Shown here one piece after another: positions 1-10,975 of a stretch of 64,000 bases of DNA. Both the position numbers and the translations under genes were made by a program. Origin of the DNA: Candidula unifasciata (lineage: Eukaryota; Mollusca; Gastropoda; Stylommatophora; Geomitridae). Location of the stretch: contig CAJHNH020002435.1 in assembly GCA_905116865.2 (NCBI GenBank), positions 1 to 64,000 on the forward strand, written 5' to 3'. The notes below the pieces were generated by a model. It had not been told where the DNA came from. It was given only the letters and a program-made list of their open reading frames with translations, and ran no database searches. How positions within the stretch are numbered: the stretch's first letter is position 1; each line of letters opens with the position of its first letter.

Positions 1-183
1 GTAAAGTTTTAGGTAATATTACCAAAGGTTGGGTCGCTTTGTCTGGACTAAGGACTGGAAACATTTAAATCAATTCGGTTTAAAGTAACATTTGGTTTAA
101 GGGCATATTCTCTTGTCTCTCAATAACCAGAAGAACTTATTACAAGTACTAACTTCTGGAATCACTGAGATCGTATCGTGACA
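1..183 (-). mobile_element. LTR, 5' end, running off the window
   Basis: The reverse complement matches the first ~180 bases of the two solo LTRs at 22830 and 48315. The copy begins TGTCAC at 183 (minus strand) and is cut by the window edge, so it may be a solo LTR or part of a full element. The family is 2.2-2.3 kb long, starts TG, ends CA and makes 5 bp target duplications. Confidence 0.8.
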
Positions 184-596
184 CACTCAGACTGCTTCTC
201 ACATTTCTTGCACATTTGGGCTATTTAATTAATTACGGCTTTCGAGAAAGTTGAATGTGTTCTGTAATTTTACAGCTATTTTTATGGGGTTACCTGTGCC
301 CAACAATGTCAAAAAGGATTGTCGCGTCATAGCAACCGAAACATATCCGGAGGCAGGAAAAGAAGTAGCATCATGTGTCTGAAGTGTCTGACGGGCCTCC
401 ACAAGCGTTAGGACTTATTTAGGCTTCATTCATACAAAAATTCACCCACATTTTTAAAATAGATTATTCATGTTTGTTCCCAAATTAAAAAAAATGCTTG
501 CATAAATAATGCAAAACATTAAAGTTAATTTGAATAAACTTTGAAACTTCGGTTTGATTCATAAAAATTATGTCTTCTCATTTAATTTCCTAAACG

Positions 597-688
<92 letters not shown>

Positions 689-691
689 TAT
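597..691. repeat. (CA)n followed by (AT)n microsatellite
   Basis: About 14 CA units run directly into about 30 AT units. A tRNA-derived SINE starts immediately after it. Confidence 0.97.
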
Positions 692-870
692 GCCCGGCTC
701 TCTAGCGTAGTTGGCTAAACCGGAATGCGCGGTGACCGGGTGACGAACTCCTTGTGGTCCGGGTTCACTCTCGGGGGTAGACAGAAAAGCCACATTTTCT
801 CCCATATTTACGGTATTTACAATGAAATCAAGGCCGAAAGGTTGCGATATCTATAATACCGAGCCTAAGG
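692..870 (+). mobile_element. tRNA-derived SINE, family D
   Basis: The head has an A-box-like TAGCGTAGTTGG and a B-box-like GGGTTCACTCT. The body includes GAAAAGCCACATTTTCTCCC and GGTTGCGATATCT. The same order of blocks occurs on the minus strand at 30048-30228, so this is an interspersed family and not a tRNA gene. Related copies lie at 7115-7580. Confidence 0.7.
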
Positions 871-1084
871 GTTAACAACTCATTACTTCTGGATACTAAA
901 ACAAACAAACAATATACATATATAGTTTTGTTTATGTTAATTAGACGCTTTATTGTTTAGAATTTTTGTTTGTGTAAACTAAGAGAATCAGCTCATAGAG
1001 GTTTCGCCTTTGTGGCACTGAAACTCCAAAAAAAAAGCTCTGTTTCAAAAGGGCAGACAATATCTTGTTCAGTAGTTTGTCACT

Positions 1085-1437
1085 GGGAGTCGCCATGGTG
1101 CAGCAGTTAGATGCTTGCCTGCTGATATGGAGGTCTTTGGTTCAAATCAGAAGGAAGCCGGACTCCCCGCCCCCCTCCTTCCCACCCCCATCACAAATGA
1201 AATAGTCTCTCAGCTTGACCCGGTCATAAACGGCTACCTAGTAAAGTCTTGGGAAGTAAAGGCGGCTGGCGTGATGATGATCACATGACAAGCTGAGTGC
1301 CCATTTGTCTATAAAATATGTTGTTTTTCGTTGGCACAGGAGCGGAGCAGCTATGGGGTGACCCTTTTGCTATGATGCTTAAACTAAGATTACCAGATTA
1401 CCAGATTACTATTTGTCTATAAAATATAGACCTAACA
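1085..1437 (+). mobile_element. tRNA-derived SINE, family A, with a nested insertion
   Basis: It begins GGGAGTCGCCATGGTGCAGC, a tRNA-like head, and continues with the family body (GGGAAGTAAAGGCGGCTGGC, TCTATAAAATAT, TAGACCTA). The best copy of the family is at 55901-56183. A 91 bp retroposed insert at 1320-1410 splits the 3' end. Confidence 0.8.
1320..1410 (+). mobile_element. Short retroposon with 17 bp target duplication
   Basis: The insert is flanked by identical 17 bp copies of ATTTGTCTATAAAATAT (1303-1319 and 1411-1427) and ends in a short GATTACCA repeat tail. Part of the body resembles 4995-5070. These are the marks of target-primed reverse transcription. Confidence 0.75.
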
Positions 1438-1727
1438 CAAGAAGCTCACTGACGTGGCTAAGCGCGAGACAGTGTAGAACCGTAAGCTCCTGTTGGCATT
1501 GGGAACCTCAACAACGTCGGCAACAGAGAGAAACAGATTAAACCGATAGTTGATATTGACCCTATCACCTGCCGTGCCGATTGTAACTAACATGTTTAAG
1601 TATAAAGAGCAGAGAGAGCTTTTTTTTTTAACCCACCCCTGGATCTCTCATTGAAGTGTACGTATTTAACTGTTTAAGATTCAGGGGTAATTATATATAT
1701 TTTTTTGTTTGTAGATTTCAAACTATT

Positions 1728-1905
1728 CAAGAAGAAGGAGGATCAGGAGGAAGGGGAGAAGAAGAAAAAGAAAAAGAAGAAGGAAGAGGAGAAGGAAGAA
1801 AAGAAAAAAAAAAAGAAAAAGAATAACAATAAGAAAGGGAAGAAGCCGGATGCAAAATGGAAAGAGAAAGAGAAGAAGAAGCATAGAAGAAGCAGAAGAA
1901 TTTTC
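1728..1905. repeat. Purine-rich (GAA/AAG)n degenerate tract
   Basis: Almost entirely A and G on the plus strand. The Lys/Glu-rich reading frame across it is a by-product of the repeat. Confidence 0.85.
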
Positions 1906-1934
1906 AATGCTAAATGTTGAATCAGAAATAGATA

Positions 1935-2145
1935 TCACAGGATCCGGAACATTCCCATAAGCGCTTTCTGTCCATCTTCAGCAGCAAGGGCCGTGTTCCA
2001 ATTCTGATTTTACTAGTAAAATTATGATTGTATATCTATCTCGCCCTTCCCTTGACTGTTGAGCATCGGTTATATTCCCTGGTCACACCTCGCAGCATCA
2101 TTCTCCTTAGACCATAATGATCTTTTTCTACCTCACAAAGTTATA
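1935..2145 (-). mobile_element. LINE 3' end, RNase H family, degraded
   Basis: On the minus strand this aligns by eye with the better copies at 5255-5635 and 53930-54260: CATAATGATC, then GGTCACACC, then TTCAGCAGCA and CATTCCCATAAGCG. These correspond to the protein stretches DYYGLE, VTRG, LRWLL and WECPEC. It is heavily mutated and carries no open frame. Confidence 0.55.
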
Positions 2146-2159
2146 ATTCATTACTAGTA

Positions 2160-2775
2160 GTAAGTGCTTGCGTATGTGCATGTCTGTCTCTGTGTGTGTG
2201 TGTCAGTGTGTATGCTGTGTCTGTTTAGCTTTTGTGTCTGTATGTGTGCTACATCTGCGTGTTGGGTCTGTGTATCATGTTTGTGTCAGTGAGCGTTGTA
2301 TACGTCAGTACTATGCCTACAAGTGCTATGTTTGTGTGTATTCTGTCGGTAAGAGTGTTGGTTCTGTGTAAGCCTTGCGTCTGTGTGAGTTTATGTCCGT
2401 GTGTATTGTGTCCGTGTGTATTTTTTCTGTGGGAATGCTGTGTCAGTGAGCGTTGTGTCCATGTGTGTCTGATTGCTGTCTCTTGTGTGACTGTTGTGTA
2501 TGTGTGTTTTGCGTATGTTTGTGTCTGTGAATCTTGTGTCTGTTTGAGTGTTGTGTCTTAGCGTTGTGTTTGTGAGTGTTGTGTCTGTGTATTGTTGTTT
2601 CTGTATTTGTATTGTTTCTGTTAAGGTGTGAGTCGGCGAGTGTGTGTTTAACTGTGTGTATATCTTGTATCTGTTAGATTGTTAGTAGGTGAGTGTGTGT
2701 GTTTTACCCATATGTATGTGGAGTGTCTGTGTGTATGTTGTGTGTGTGTGCGTGTGTTGCACCTATAAGTACTGC
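2160..2775. repeat. Degenerate (TG)n / GTGTCTGT-rich tract
   Basis: About 600 bases of imperfect GTGTCTGTGTG-like repeats. Short Cys/Val-rich frames cross it but have no coding character. Confidence 0.85.
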
Positions 2776-2844
2776 CTGTGAGCGTTTTGTTATGTGTCAG
2801 AGAGCAGATACTGGGCATCCTCGCCTCCTTAAGGAGAAGACGAT

Positions 2845-3017
2845 AAAGAAGAAGAAGAAGAAGAAGAAGAAGAAGAAGAAGAAGAAGAAGAAGAAGAAGA
2901 AGAAGAAGAAGAAGAAGAAGAAGAAGAAGAAGAAGAAGAAGAAAAGAAGAATAAGAAGAAAAGAAGAAGAAGAAGAAGAAGAAGAAGAAGAAGAAGAAGA
3001 AGAAGAAGAAGAAGAAG

Positions 3018-3049
<32 letters not shown>

Positions 3050-3355
3050 GAAGAAGAAGAAGAAGTAGTAGAAGAAGAAGAAGAAGAAGAAGAAGAAGAA
3101 GAAGAAGAAGAAGAAGAAGAAGAAGAAGAAGAAGAAGAAAAAGAAAAAGAAAAAGAAAAAGAAGAAGAAGAAGAAGAAGAAGAAGAAGAAGAAGAAGAAG
3201 AAGAAGAAGAAGAAGAAGAAGAAGAAGAAGAAGAAGAAGAAGAAGAAGAAGAAGAAGAAGAAGAAGAAGAAGAAGAAGAAGAAGAAGAAGAAAAAGAAGA
3301 AGAAGAAGAAGAAGAAGAAGAAGAAGAAGAAGAAGAAGAAGAAAAAGAAGTAGAA
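2845..3355. repeat. (GAA)n array, about 0.5 kb
   Basis: A nearly pure purine strand of GAA/AGA triplets with a few AAA and GTA interruptions. It reads as poly-Lys, poly-Glu, poly-Leu or poly-Ser depending on frame and strand, so no protein is called. Confidence 0.97.
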
Positions 3356-3359
3356 GCCG

Positions 3360-4070
3360 TTTATTAAATAGGCTGATAAACATAAATCTGCGCAGTAACA
3401 ATCACGTGCAATGCTCTGTATGACATGACCAACGAGGGTGAGGCAATATTATAAAACCGTACTGCAGTGTGATGCTGATCGATAAAACACGACTGCACCT
3501 ACGCAGTGAGCGGGACTAATGCAAAGTTAATTCCAATTTCCCACCTCTCGAAATTGGCTTTAAATCATTTAGCGTAATGTATTCTGCCCTCAAAACAGAC
3601 GAAAAGCGTAAAATGATTAGAGAAAGTTGACGTAGTAAGTCAGTGTTTTTAAACATTTTATGAGAAGGAATGGATAGTGATTTTGGTGACAACTGTCGCT
3701 TTTTGAGTCAATGTCGCATTTCAACAAAAGATCGGTAGCCGAACAAGGGCGCGTTTGGGTGCTTCATATGGTGTGATGTTTTAAATCTTCGGTTATCAGT
3801 GACTTCTTCAATCTTCCTTCAGTCTATCTTCTTCTAGCGCTCCCTTTAACACAACATGTTTCTATTTTTCATGTTATTCTTACTAAGTGGCTGAACCATT
3901 TCAGTCTTAATTACTCAATGAATTAAACTATAGGATTTGTTAGAAAAGTTCTTCTAATCTCTTAATTTCTTACTTGATCCGTTTGGGGTTTTGTTTTAAA
4001 CATCTCACATCGGGATGTATTTAATTTTCTCGTGACCACTGTCAAGATCGATTAGAACATGGATAGCATA
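3360..4070. other. Unassigned intergenic sequence
   Basis: I see no gene, RNA or repeat I can name here. The sequence is AT-rich and unique within the window. Confidence 0.5.
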
Positions 4071-4074
4071 GCCA

Positions 4075-4680
4075 CGTAGATGGTGAGAGACAAGCGCACT
4101 GACACAATCTGTCATTATGGTGATCGTTTGGAATACTCTTGTGAAACTGAAGCTATCCTTATGATCTGGTTGAATCAGGCAGTCATCTCCAGCAGGTCTG
4201 CATCACTCATGTCCCTAGTGTGGGAATACCTGATCCTGTCAGGCCTGGGTGCAGTGTCTTTCAACCTTTTCAGAACATGTTTTACATCTTTTACCTGAAT
4301 CATGTCTTCAAAATGTTTATTCTTTATGGCGGCTGACAAATCTTCTCTAACTGTATCTCTGTTGTCTCCATCATTGTGGTCTATTTGTGAAATAAACCTC
4401 TTCAGACTCCCCACTTCTCTTTGTTTGTGGTCAATAGAAATCCGTCGTCTCTATGAATTGTTCCCATTAAGCTGAGCCGATCTTTCTTGAGCATCTGTAT
4501 ATGTAGCTTCCAAAACTTTCCAAAAGTCGACAATATAAAAGGAAACTCAACCGTCCAGAGTGTTGGATAGGCGGGCAGTCCATTTAATCCTTGAAGTGGC
4601 GTTTGCTTTAGGTTGCAATTTGCTAAGACAATATCAACGTATCCACGAACTGAAGTTGACGGCATCCTTACTTAACTTTC
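4075..4680 (-). pseudogene. LINE fragment: linker and start of reverse transcriptase
   Basis: On the minus strand, two frames carry LINE-like text. One reads FWKLHIQMLKKDRLS and later GFLLTTNKEKWG. The other reads VKDVKHVLKRLKDTAPRPD and then RYSHTRDMSDADLLEMTA. The second matches the usual reverse-transcriptase N-terminal motif of non-LTR elements, in which a run like KNTAPGPDGI precedes the palm. A frame change near 4410 and missing flanks show it is dead and truncated at both ends. The catalytic palm motifs are absent. It could belong to the RNase H LINE family seen at 5255, but nothing here proves that. Confidence 0.75.
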
Positions 4681-4994
4681 TGAACTGAGTGCTTGGTGTA
4701 ACACCGAAAGCTGCTCTGACCACGGCAATTTGTGTCTTGGTTTTAGAAAGTGGTGAGTTTGCGATTGGCCTTGTGAAGTGCCTTATGCAATATCACTGTG
4801 TGTGTATGACCAGCCTGCCATGACTAACTACTTACATCAATGACAAATCGAAATTCTGGTGGCGACTGTTAGTGGTTGCACCTGTTGCAGCTGACTTGTG
4901 CATTTACTGCGTGTCAATGTTTCTGAATTTTGCCTAAACTAATGTTTCTTCCCTAATTGTCATCAGTGGGACAGTGAAAGGCCTTATGCCAAGT

Positions 4995-5075
4995 TTTCAC
5001 CGGCACTGGAACGAGGCAACTATAGCCTGACCCCTTTGCAGTGACCTTAACCCTAGACTCCCGTATACCCTGGTA
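4995..5075 (+). repeat. Short interspersed repeat, family F
   Basis: GGCACTGGAACGAGGCAACT and ACCCCTTTGCAGTGACCTTA resemble the 91 bp insert at 1320-1410. Only two copies are in the window, and the class is unknown. Confidence 0.45.
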
Positions 5076-5254
5076 AACCTTGCTGCCTAGATGGGTAGAG
5101 GATGTTAAAAAAGTTATTACAACCTAAGCTAAGAGTGGAGACACAACTAGAATCACTGAATAAAACACATCATCATCATGTACCCTTCCGATAAGCATGC
5201 TAAAAAGGTGAAGACAAGATTGCTTTGAGTAGAGTGTCAAGCTTTACTGTCAAG

Positions 5255-5635
5255 GTAGTGAGCATACTTGGGATCTTTTCTTCAGGCTATTGCGGTGTGT
5301 TGGGGAATGAACAGGCAGACTGACTGGCTGGATCTTTGCCGCCGGGTGGTGAACTGATACATGAAAGGGCAAATGTGGTCAGAGCCCTCTGGAAACAAGT
5401 AACGAAATCAGAGGAGAAACTAGATTATTATGGGCTGGAGAGAATGATGTACCTTGGTGTGACCAGAGGGTTCTGCCAGCAGAGAAAAGGCAAGACAGAC
5501 ATACAACCAGACTACAACTGGCACCATTAGTATCGGAACTCTGCGCTGGCTGCTGAGGATGGGGATTGAGTGCGTATGGGAATGCCCCGAGTGCTGCGAT
5601 GTTAATTCTCGACTCAACTTAACTCAACTCAAATT
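5255..5635 (+). pseudogene. LINE 3' end: RNase H C-terminus, (ACTCA)n tail
   Basis: The translation shows GNEQAD followed by a stop and LAG, the usual end of an RNase H domain. Then come ELIHERANVVRALWKQ, DYYGLERM and VTRG. A frameshift leads to TISIGTLRWLLRMG and a Cys-rich end, WECPECCD. The tail is ACTCAACTTAACTCAACTC. The same protein text recurs at 18371 (+), 30880 (+) and 53930 (-), which defines a LINE family whose inserts are all 5'-truncated. This copy has an in-frame stop and a frameshift and is inactive. The clade (I, Jockey or a related RNase H-bearing LINE) cannot be fixed from this piece. Confidence 0.8.
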
Positions 5636-5859
5636 GTATTTGAGGTTTGTTCCATTTATTTAAATTGACATTTAAAAAGTGACTCTTTAGGGTTCGTAGC
5701 AATTGTAGCTGTCAATTGAAATGTTGCCTGGTTTGTTCTCTTTTTTTTTATGGTTCCTTCCTCTGCTTCTAAGAGTGCCAAGAAAAACTTTCAATTTATT
5801 AATGGTTTTCGGTTAGGTCTACATGTGAGCTTCATTTAATTAAAAAAAATTCTTTGTGG

Positions 5860-5935
5860 ACATGGTCTCGAACTCACGACAAGTGATCTGTCGGACAAGA
5901 GTGTTAAACACTTCTCCACCTCGGCTCTCGGGCGT
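5860..5935 (-). mobile_element. tRNA-like SINE head
   Basis: On the minus strand, GAGCCGAGGTGGAGAAGTGT and GAGTTCGAGACC are placed like A and B boxes. No mature tRNA fold is evident, so I treat it as a SINE head. Confidence 0.5.
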
Positions 5936-6320
5936 ACTTCGCAAAAAACTACTCGTATTTTAATTTATGAAACACAACGCCGCACAAGAAACGTGTCCTT
6001 TGATGAAACCATCTCGTAGAATATCAGTACTTTCTTTTTCTCGGGATTATGAAATTGTATCCGTGTGTACTCAGTGGCCTCATTGCGGTTTGGAGTGGAG
6101 AGACATCCGATACTCGAGGTTTGCCATACCTGGCGAGGTTGCTTCTAAGGACATTTGAAAAAGTATGTATAAATGAATGAATCAAGAATTGACATTCCTG
6201 CCCTCGGGCTCTCCCCACACGTGCTCCGTCCCCTTCTTCAGGAGCCAACGACATGATAATATTACCAGTTGCACCCATCTTTAAAGTCTGTATATGATTA
6301 TGCTTCCCCCTTAATGTTGA

Positions 6321-6423
<103 letters not shown>

Positions 6424-6668
6424 CATCATCAGGTGCCTTGCCGACCTTGGCGATCATGCCTCTCCATAATCCACGATCTCATGCAGCATGTATCAGTTCG
6501 TGTGCCGACACACCTCCATGCAATGCAGCAAGACTGTCAAGAATCTTCTCTCGTTGTCTTCCTCTATCCCTCCTTCCTCAGATTTTTCCAGTGGTCACAA
6601 CATGTCTATTTTCACTCTTCTCATAACATGCCGAAAAATGATGACTGTCTCCTTCTGATGTCTGTGAT
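6424..6668 (-). pseudogene. LINE C-terminal fragment, (GAT)n tail
   Basis: The minus strand reads, with frame breaks, [20 protein letters not shown] and RQGT, ending in a GATGATGAT-type tail. The same blocks in the same order occur at 46165-46560 (+) and in part at 42302-42480 (-). It is the 3' end of a non-LTR retrotransposon and is inactive. Confidence 0.7.
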
Positions 6669-6673
6669 ATATG

Positions 6674-6834
<161 letters not shown>

Positions 6835-7114
6835 CTAATAAAAATGTTAATTTTCCGATGATGTAAGCTAAACACTCGGGAACTACTGAACCGATTGCTT
6901 TCAAATTTGCACACAACGTTGCCTCTGACTCCAAGCGTGAATTTTTGTCAGAAAATCGTACAAACCACGAATGACGTAGCTCCAGCAACGGCCAAATCAT
7001 TATTTGTTTCATTGCCGGCCCGGATTTGTTTTTATGTGATCAGCCATATTTGACTGCTAAGCTCTTACTGAACTTTGCATTATTATATAATTTCATTTCC
7101 ACTATTTGCTTGAG

Positions 7115-7580
7115 TGTTCGTTAGCGTAGTTGTTAACTATTCCGCCTATCATGCAGGTGACCCGCGTTCAATTCCCCGCTAGGTGATATAAATCTTTTTA
7201 AACCCTTAACTGGGCGGCTGGCACATTGTGTTGTTGTTTAAGGCTAGGCTGCGATATCTACGCCTTTTTCGGTTTTGGGGTTTACAGCTAGCCTGCGACA
7301 GCGGCGACGTGATGCTCAATGGTCATGTCACGGGTAATCTTCGTTCGTCCTTGAGAGGGCCGTTGGCACGTTATGTTGTGGTTTACAGCTAGGCTGCGAT
7401 ATCTGACCTAAACTCTTCAGTTATCGGGAGTAAAGTTGTAAGTATGTCATCCTTCACTCAGGTGACCGGTGTTCGATTCCATGATGGGTGATAATTGTTC
7501 TTTTCCCCCTAGACGGGTGATTGCCACGTTGTTTTGTGGTTTACAGCTAGGCTTCGAAATCTGCGCCTTTCGCCCAAAGA
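7115..7580 (+). mobile_element. SINE-like units of family D, partly tandem
   Basis: Two tRNA-like heads (TTAGCGTAGTTGTTAACTAT with CGCGTTCAATTCCCC, and CGGTGTTCGATTCC) are each followed by a body containing TTTACAGCTAGGCT. A third body-only piece lies at about 7355-7400. It lies within the Helitron-like element. Confidence 0.6.
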
Positions 7581-8124
7581 CATCCGATTTCAGTTAAGTC
7601 CTAATTAGCCTCCCCGCGACGCTTCTCGATCAAAAACTATTCGGCGATGACAGAAACTGTTAACTAAGACGGCTTACAGTCCAGTTTAGTTTGGGTGGAC
7701 ACGGATGCCAAGGTCAGTTAAAAATTGTTCCCTCGGAGAGGGAGAGATAACGGGTGCGGGGTATTTTTCTCCCTTATTCGTGAGTATAGTGTACTTTTCA
7801 CTGTGGATTCCATCACTGGTTACGTGATGAAGTTTTTTTTTCCCTATGTCCGGGGCAAAATCAAACTAAATAGTCCGTGGCGACAGCATGCCGCGCCAAC
7901 TCCTCTTTTCTACACCGACCTACACAGCCTGTAGTGACAGTTTTTGTTGTTGTTGTTGTTGTGATGGTGGTGGTGGTTGTGGTTGCAGTAGTACTGGTAC
8001 TGGATTGGTGATGTGGTAGCTGTTACACTGGCTACATTTTCTTCTCTGTACAAGTTGATGCTACCTATTTAAGTATGGGTAGACACGGATGCAAAGCTCA
8101 ATTTAGTTACAATATTTCGTTACA

Positions 8125-8735
8125 CGGTGACTTTCCCATCCTTCGGAGAAGATGATATGATTGGGGTAGGGGGGGGGGGGGTTGTTTATGCCAGACACAG
8201 TTAGCTGAGAGAGCTTAGAATATTATTTTAAAGTTCTCATTCCTTGACTGTTTCTATTTTAATAATTTCGCCATGGATGTCATTTCAGAGGGAGATATGA
8301 CTTCACCAGGTGATGATTTTTCAATCTTTGGAAGAGGGAGATGTGAGTGGGGGAGCGGGAGGGGGGGGGGGGGTGTTATGCCAGACACCGTTAGCTGAGA
8401 GAGCTTATAATATTTTAATGTTCTCATTTCTTATCTATTTCTATTTTAATATTTTCGCCAGGTGATGATTTTTCAATCCTACGGAGAGGGAGATTTGAGT
8501 GCGGGAGCGGGAGGGGGGGGTGGGGGTTATGCTAGACACTGTTAGCTGAGAGAGCTTAAAATATTATTTTAAAGTTCTTATTTCCTAACTATTTGTATTT
8601 TAATAATTTCGCTATGGATGATTTTTCAATCCTTCGGAGAGGAAAATGTGACTGCGTCGTGGGTAGGATATCACAGGAAGGGGGGGGGGGGGTATCACAG
8701 ACACTGTTAGCTGAGAGCTATCTTCTTTCCTCTCC
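8125..8735. repeat. Tandem repeat, four units of about 155-175 bp
   Basis: Each unit has a CAATCCTTCGGAGAGG-like start, a run of G, GCCAGACACTGTTAGCTGAG and a TTTAAAGTTCTCATTTC-like end. Units begin near 8133, 8308, 8469 and 8624. A related single block lies at 7715-7800. Confidence 0.85.
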
Positions 8736-8839
8736 ATTTCACCAATCTGGGCCACAGCAACGCGTGGCCGGGTACAGCTAGTATATATATATATGCTTTT
8801 TTCAAGCATCTAATTTCACTGATGTTAATTTGACGTAAG

Positions 8840-9160
8840 TTAGCTTTTGATAATGTCCAAGTCTGACACTGGTAGCACAGTTTTGGTATGAATACACCGT
8901 TTACAATCTGTTTCTAGGCGCTCATACTTTTGCTTGGATGTCAGAATAATGAGTTCAGTTGGCATCTGGTTTATATTTTCCGAACTATTCTTGGTCCTCT
9001 GAGAATATACTTCCTGGATATTAGAATTCTCTAACTTGCTTCAGACAAATACCATTCAGTCCGATATGTAGCCGACTATGAATTCTGCTGAGCTGCATTA
9101 CTTCAGGTTTAGTTATATATATTTTCATGAGATATCTTCTGCATGCTAAACTTAGCCTGT
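8840..9160 (-). pseudogene. LINE fragment after the reverse transcriptase
   Basis: On the minus strand, short frames read KPEVMQLSRIHS, LNGICLKQVREF, then YPGSIFSEDQE, and finally CATSVRLGHYQ. These correspond to the EFKYLGSIFTEDGR and LCYQCQTW stretches of the longer copy at 28515-29742. Stops and frame changes throughout show a dead fragment. Confidence 0.6.
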
Positions 9161-9169
9161 TTAAATGGC

Positions 9170-10010
9170 CTTACCCTCTACTTCCTTTATTGTAGAATAG
9201 GTACTGGTCGGCTGCAAATAGTAGCTCGCCTTGTTTATTATTTGTGGATGCACAGTGGTTCACAGAAAGAAATTTGCGCACTTTCATGTTTGTGAACAGT
9301 TTGTCCACTGGGTGCACAGCACTCGGTACGAACACCGAACGAAGTCAGGTGTTAACACCCTAGAATATGGTACTTTCCCGGGAACTCCGTGGGAAATTCC
9401 TAGGAAATCTCGGAGCGAACTTGAAAGGGGAAAAAATGTGTGGACTTTTCAACCTGCCTCGAGGGCTTGGTCTTAGTTAAATCCCTTGTTCCATTGTGAT
9501 ACTACCAGCCCTTCCTTTCTTGTGGCGCAATAGTACTCCTGAGGAGGTCCTGATTCGGACATACTTGCCACATCTCGGAGCGCTCGAGATGGGGTGAAAT
9601 AAAAGAAAAGAACATAGAGGCCAATTGTAAGACATCCAACGTGTACGATGTGAGAGACCCTTTGAAAATAACATTCGTTCGTTCGTACTCGGGTTTACCG
9701 AATAAGGACAAGCGTCCTCGCCACTGAGACAGCCACTCGGGTCTCCTGAATGATTGTTTTATTGCGAGTACTTTCTCCGTCTGCTTCACTAGCAGTTACA
9801 GATACGCGCCATAAAGTCCCATTGACTTCCATTTCTGGCATAATTACCTTCAGTAGCACGAGGTAGGGATGTCGGGGCCTGGGGGTAGGGGGGTTGGGGG
9901 AAGGGGGGTAGCTTATGCATTTGAGGCACGCCTCCTAGGTGTTTTTGATGGTTTTTCTCTAGAAACTTTGCAGATTGTCAACCCTCCTACTTTACCATTT
10001 ATAGAAAAGT
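9170..10010. other. Unassigned intergenic sequence
   Basis: No feature I can name. Short frames at 9231-9476 (+) and 9502-9789 (-) lack any recognisable domain. Confidence 0.45.
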
Positions 10011-10015
10011 AAGTA

Positions 10016-10278
10016 AAAGACCCTTACCCACGCCTTTAGGCATATTGGGCATATAAGACTAGACCAATATTTTTATAGACCATCAGAACTTTGTAGGTGA
10101 TGTGGTCAGCATCACGCCAGCCGCCTTTACTTTCAAGGACTGCACCTGGTACCCACTCTACTGGGTCGACCTGGGAGTCACTGTCATTTTGAAAACTGTC
10201 TGGCTCCGCCAGGACCCGAACCCATAACCTTCTGATCCTCAAGCGTGCATCTAGTTGCCAACGCCACGGCGACTCCCC
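10016..10278 (-). mobile_element. tRNA-derived SINE, family A, near full length
   Basis: The minus strand starts GGGGAGTCGCCGTGGCGTTG. It has a B-box-like GGGTTCGGGTCC, the shared body (AGTAAAGGCGGCTGGCGTGA) and the 3' end TATGCCCAATATGCCTAAAG. The left end carries the ACCCTTAC-type 3' tail seen in other copies. Confidence 0.85.
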
Positions 10279-10389
10279 TTTACCATACATAGACATTCTC
10301 TTTTTAAACACTTATTTATACGTTGCAGTACATATTTCTAAAACATTTCCTATTGGTTCTATCTGCCACAACGAGCCACACTAAAACGT

Positions 10390-10570
10390 TACAACGGGTA
10401 TAGAGCGAGTGGAAGACCTCGGAATATATGCAGTGATGGCATTAAGAACAGCCTTACAGAAATGAACATTAGTCTTAAAAGTGCTCTTGACAAAGCTCAT
10501 CAACAAACATTACATCTCCCCCTGACACTTCGATGAGGTACAAGGTGGAAGAGAAGAAGAAGAAGAAGTA
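10390..10570 (+). pseudogene. LINE C-terminus with (GAA)n tail
   Basis: The frame reads ICSDGIKNSLTEMNISLKSA and then LDKAHQQTLHLPLTLR, with a preceding GRPR-like stretch broken by mutation. This is the usual end of a non-LTR retrotransposon ORF2. The sequence then runs straight into a short GAAGAAGAAG tail. Confidence 0.65.
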
Positions 10571-10734
10571 CATTTTTCAAAAATATAATTTAATACAGTT
10601 GTCATTCAACAATAATGCTAATACAACTACTGCTACCAATAATAACACTAGTGATAATACTTGTGCACTTAAACAAGGTTTAAGCCCTCTTCCTCTGTCT
10701 CTATGAAATAATAAAGCTGCCAAGGAAACCCTAT

Positions 10735-10975
10735 TCCATTGCTTTGCTCTAAAAAAATCGTCACGTTTAACCAACATACCCGAAGGGGAAGCTTCAGGTT
10801 ATAATTGTGACTAGGTTATTTGTCCCGTTTAGCATTGCTCGCCACCAAGTAGCCTTGAAAAGGACTTTTGCAGTGTTGATCCCATCAAAGAAGAAATACC
10901 CAAATACTGTCCCGACCGGCGACGAAGTTGTCAACCGGCCAGCCAATAGGCGACCCGGTTTCCGATGTAAAGAGG
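10735..10975 (+). mobile_element. Interspersed repeat, family B
   Basis: TCGTCACGTTTAACCA, GGTTATAATTGTGACTAGGT, TAGCATTGCTCGCCACCAAG and GACGAAGTTGTCAACCGGCC recur in order at 30566-30815. Neither copy shows clear terminal repeats, so the class is unknown. Confidence 0.7.

Noticed and set aside
2693..3401. Poly-Glu, poly-Lys and poly-Leu proteins at the GAA arrays (also at 17.5-18.2 kb and 57.0-57.7 kb)
   Set aside because: Pure triplet repeats are open in several frames on both strands. There is no conserved non-repeat part.
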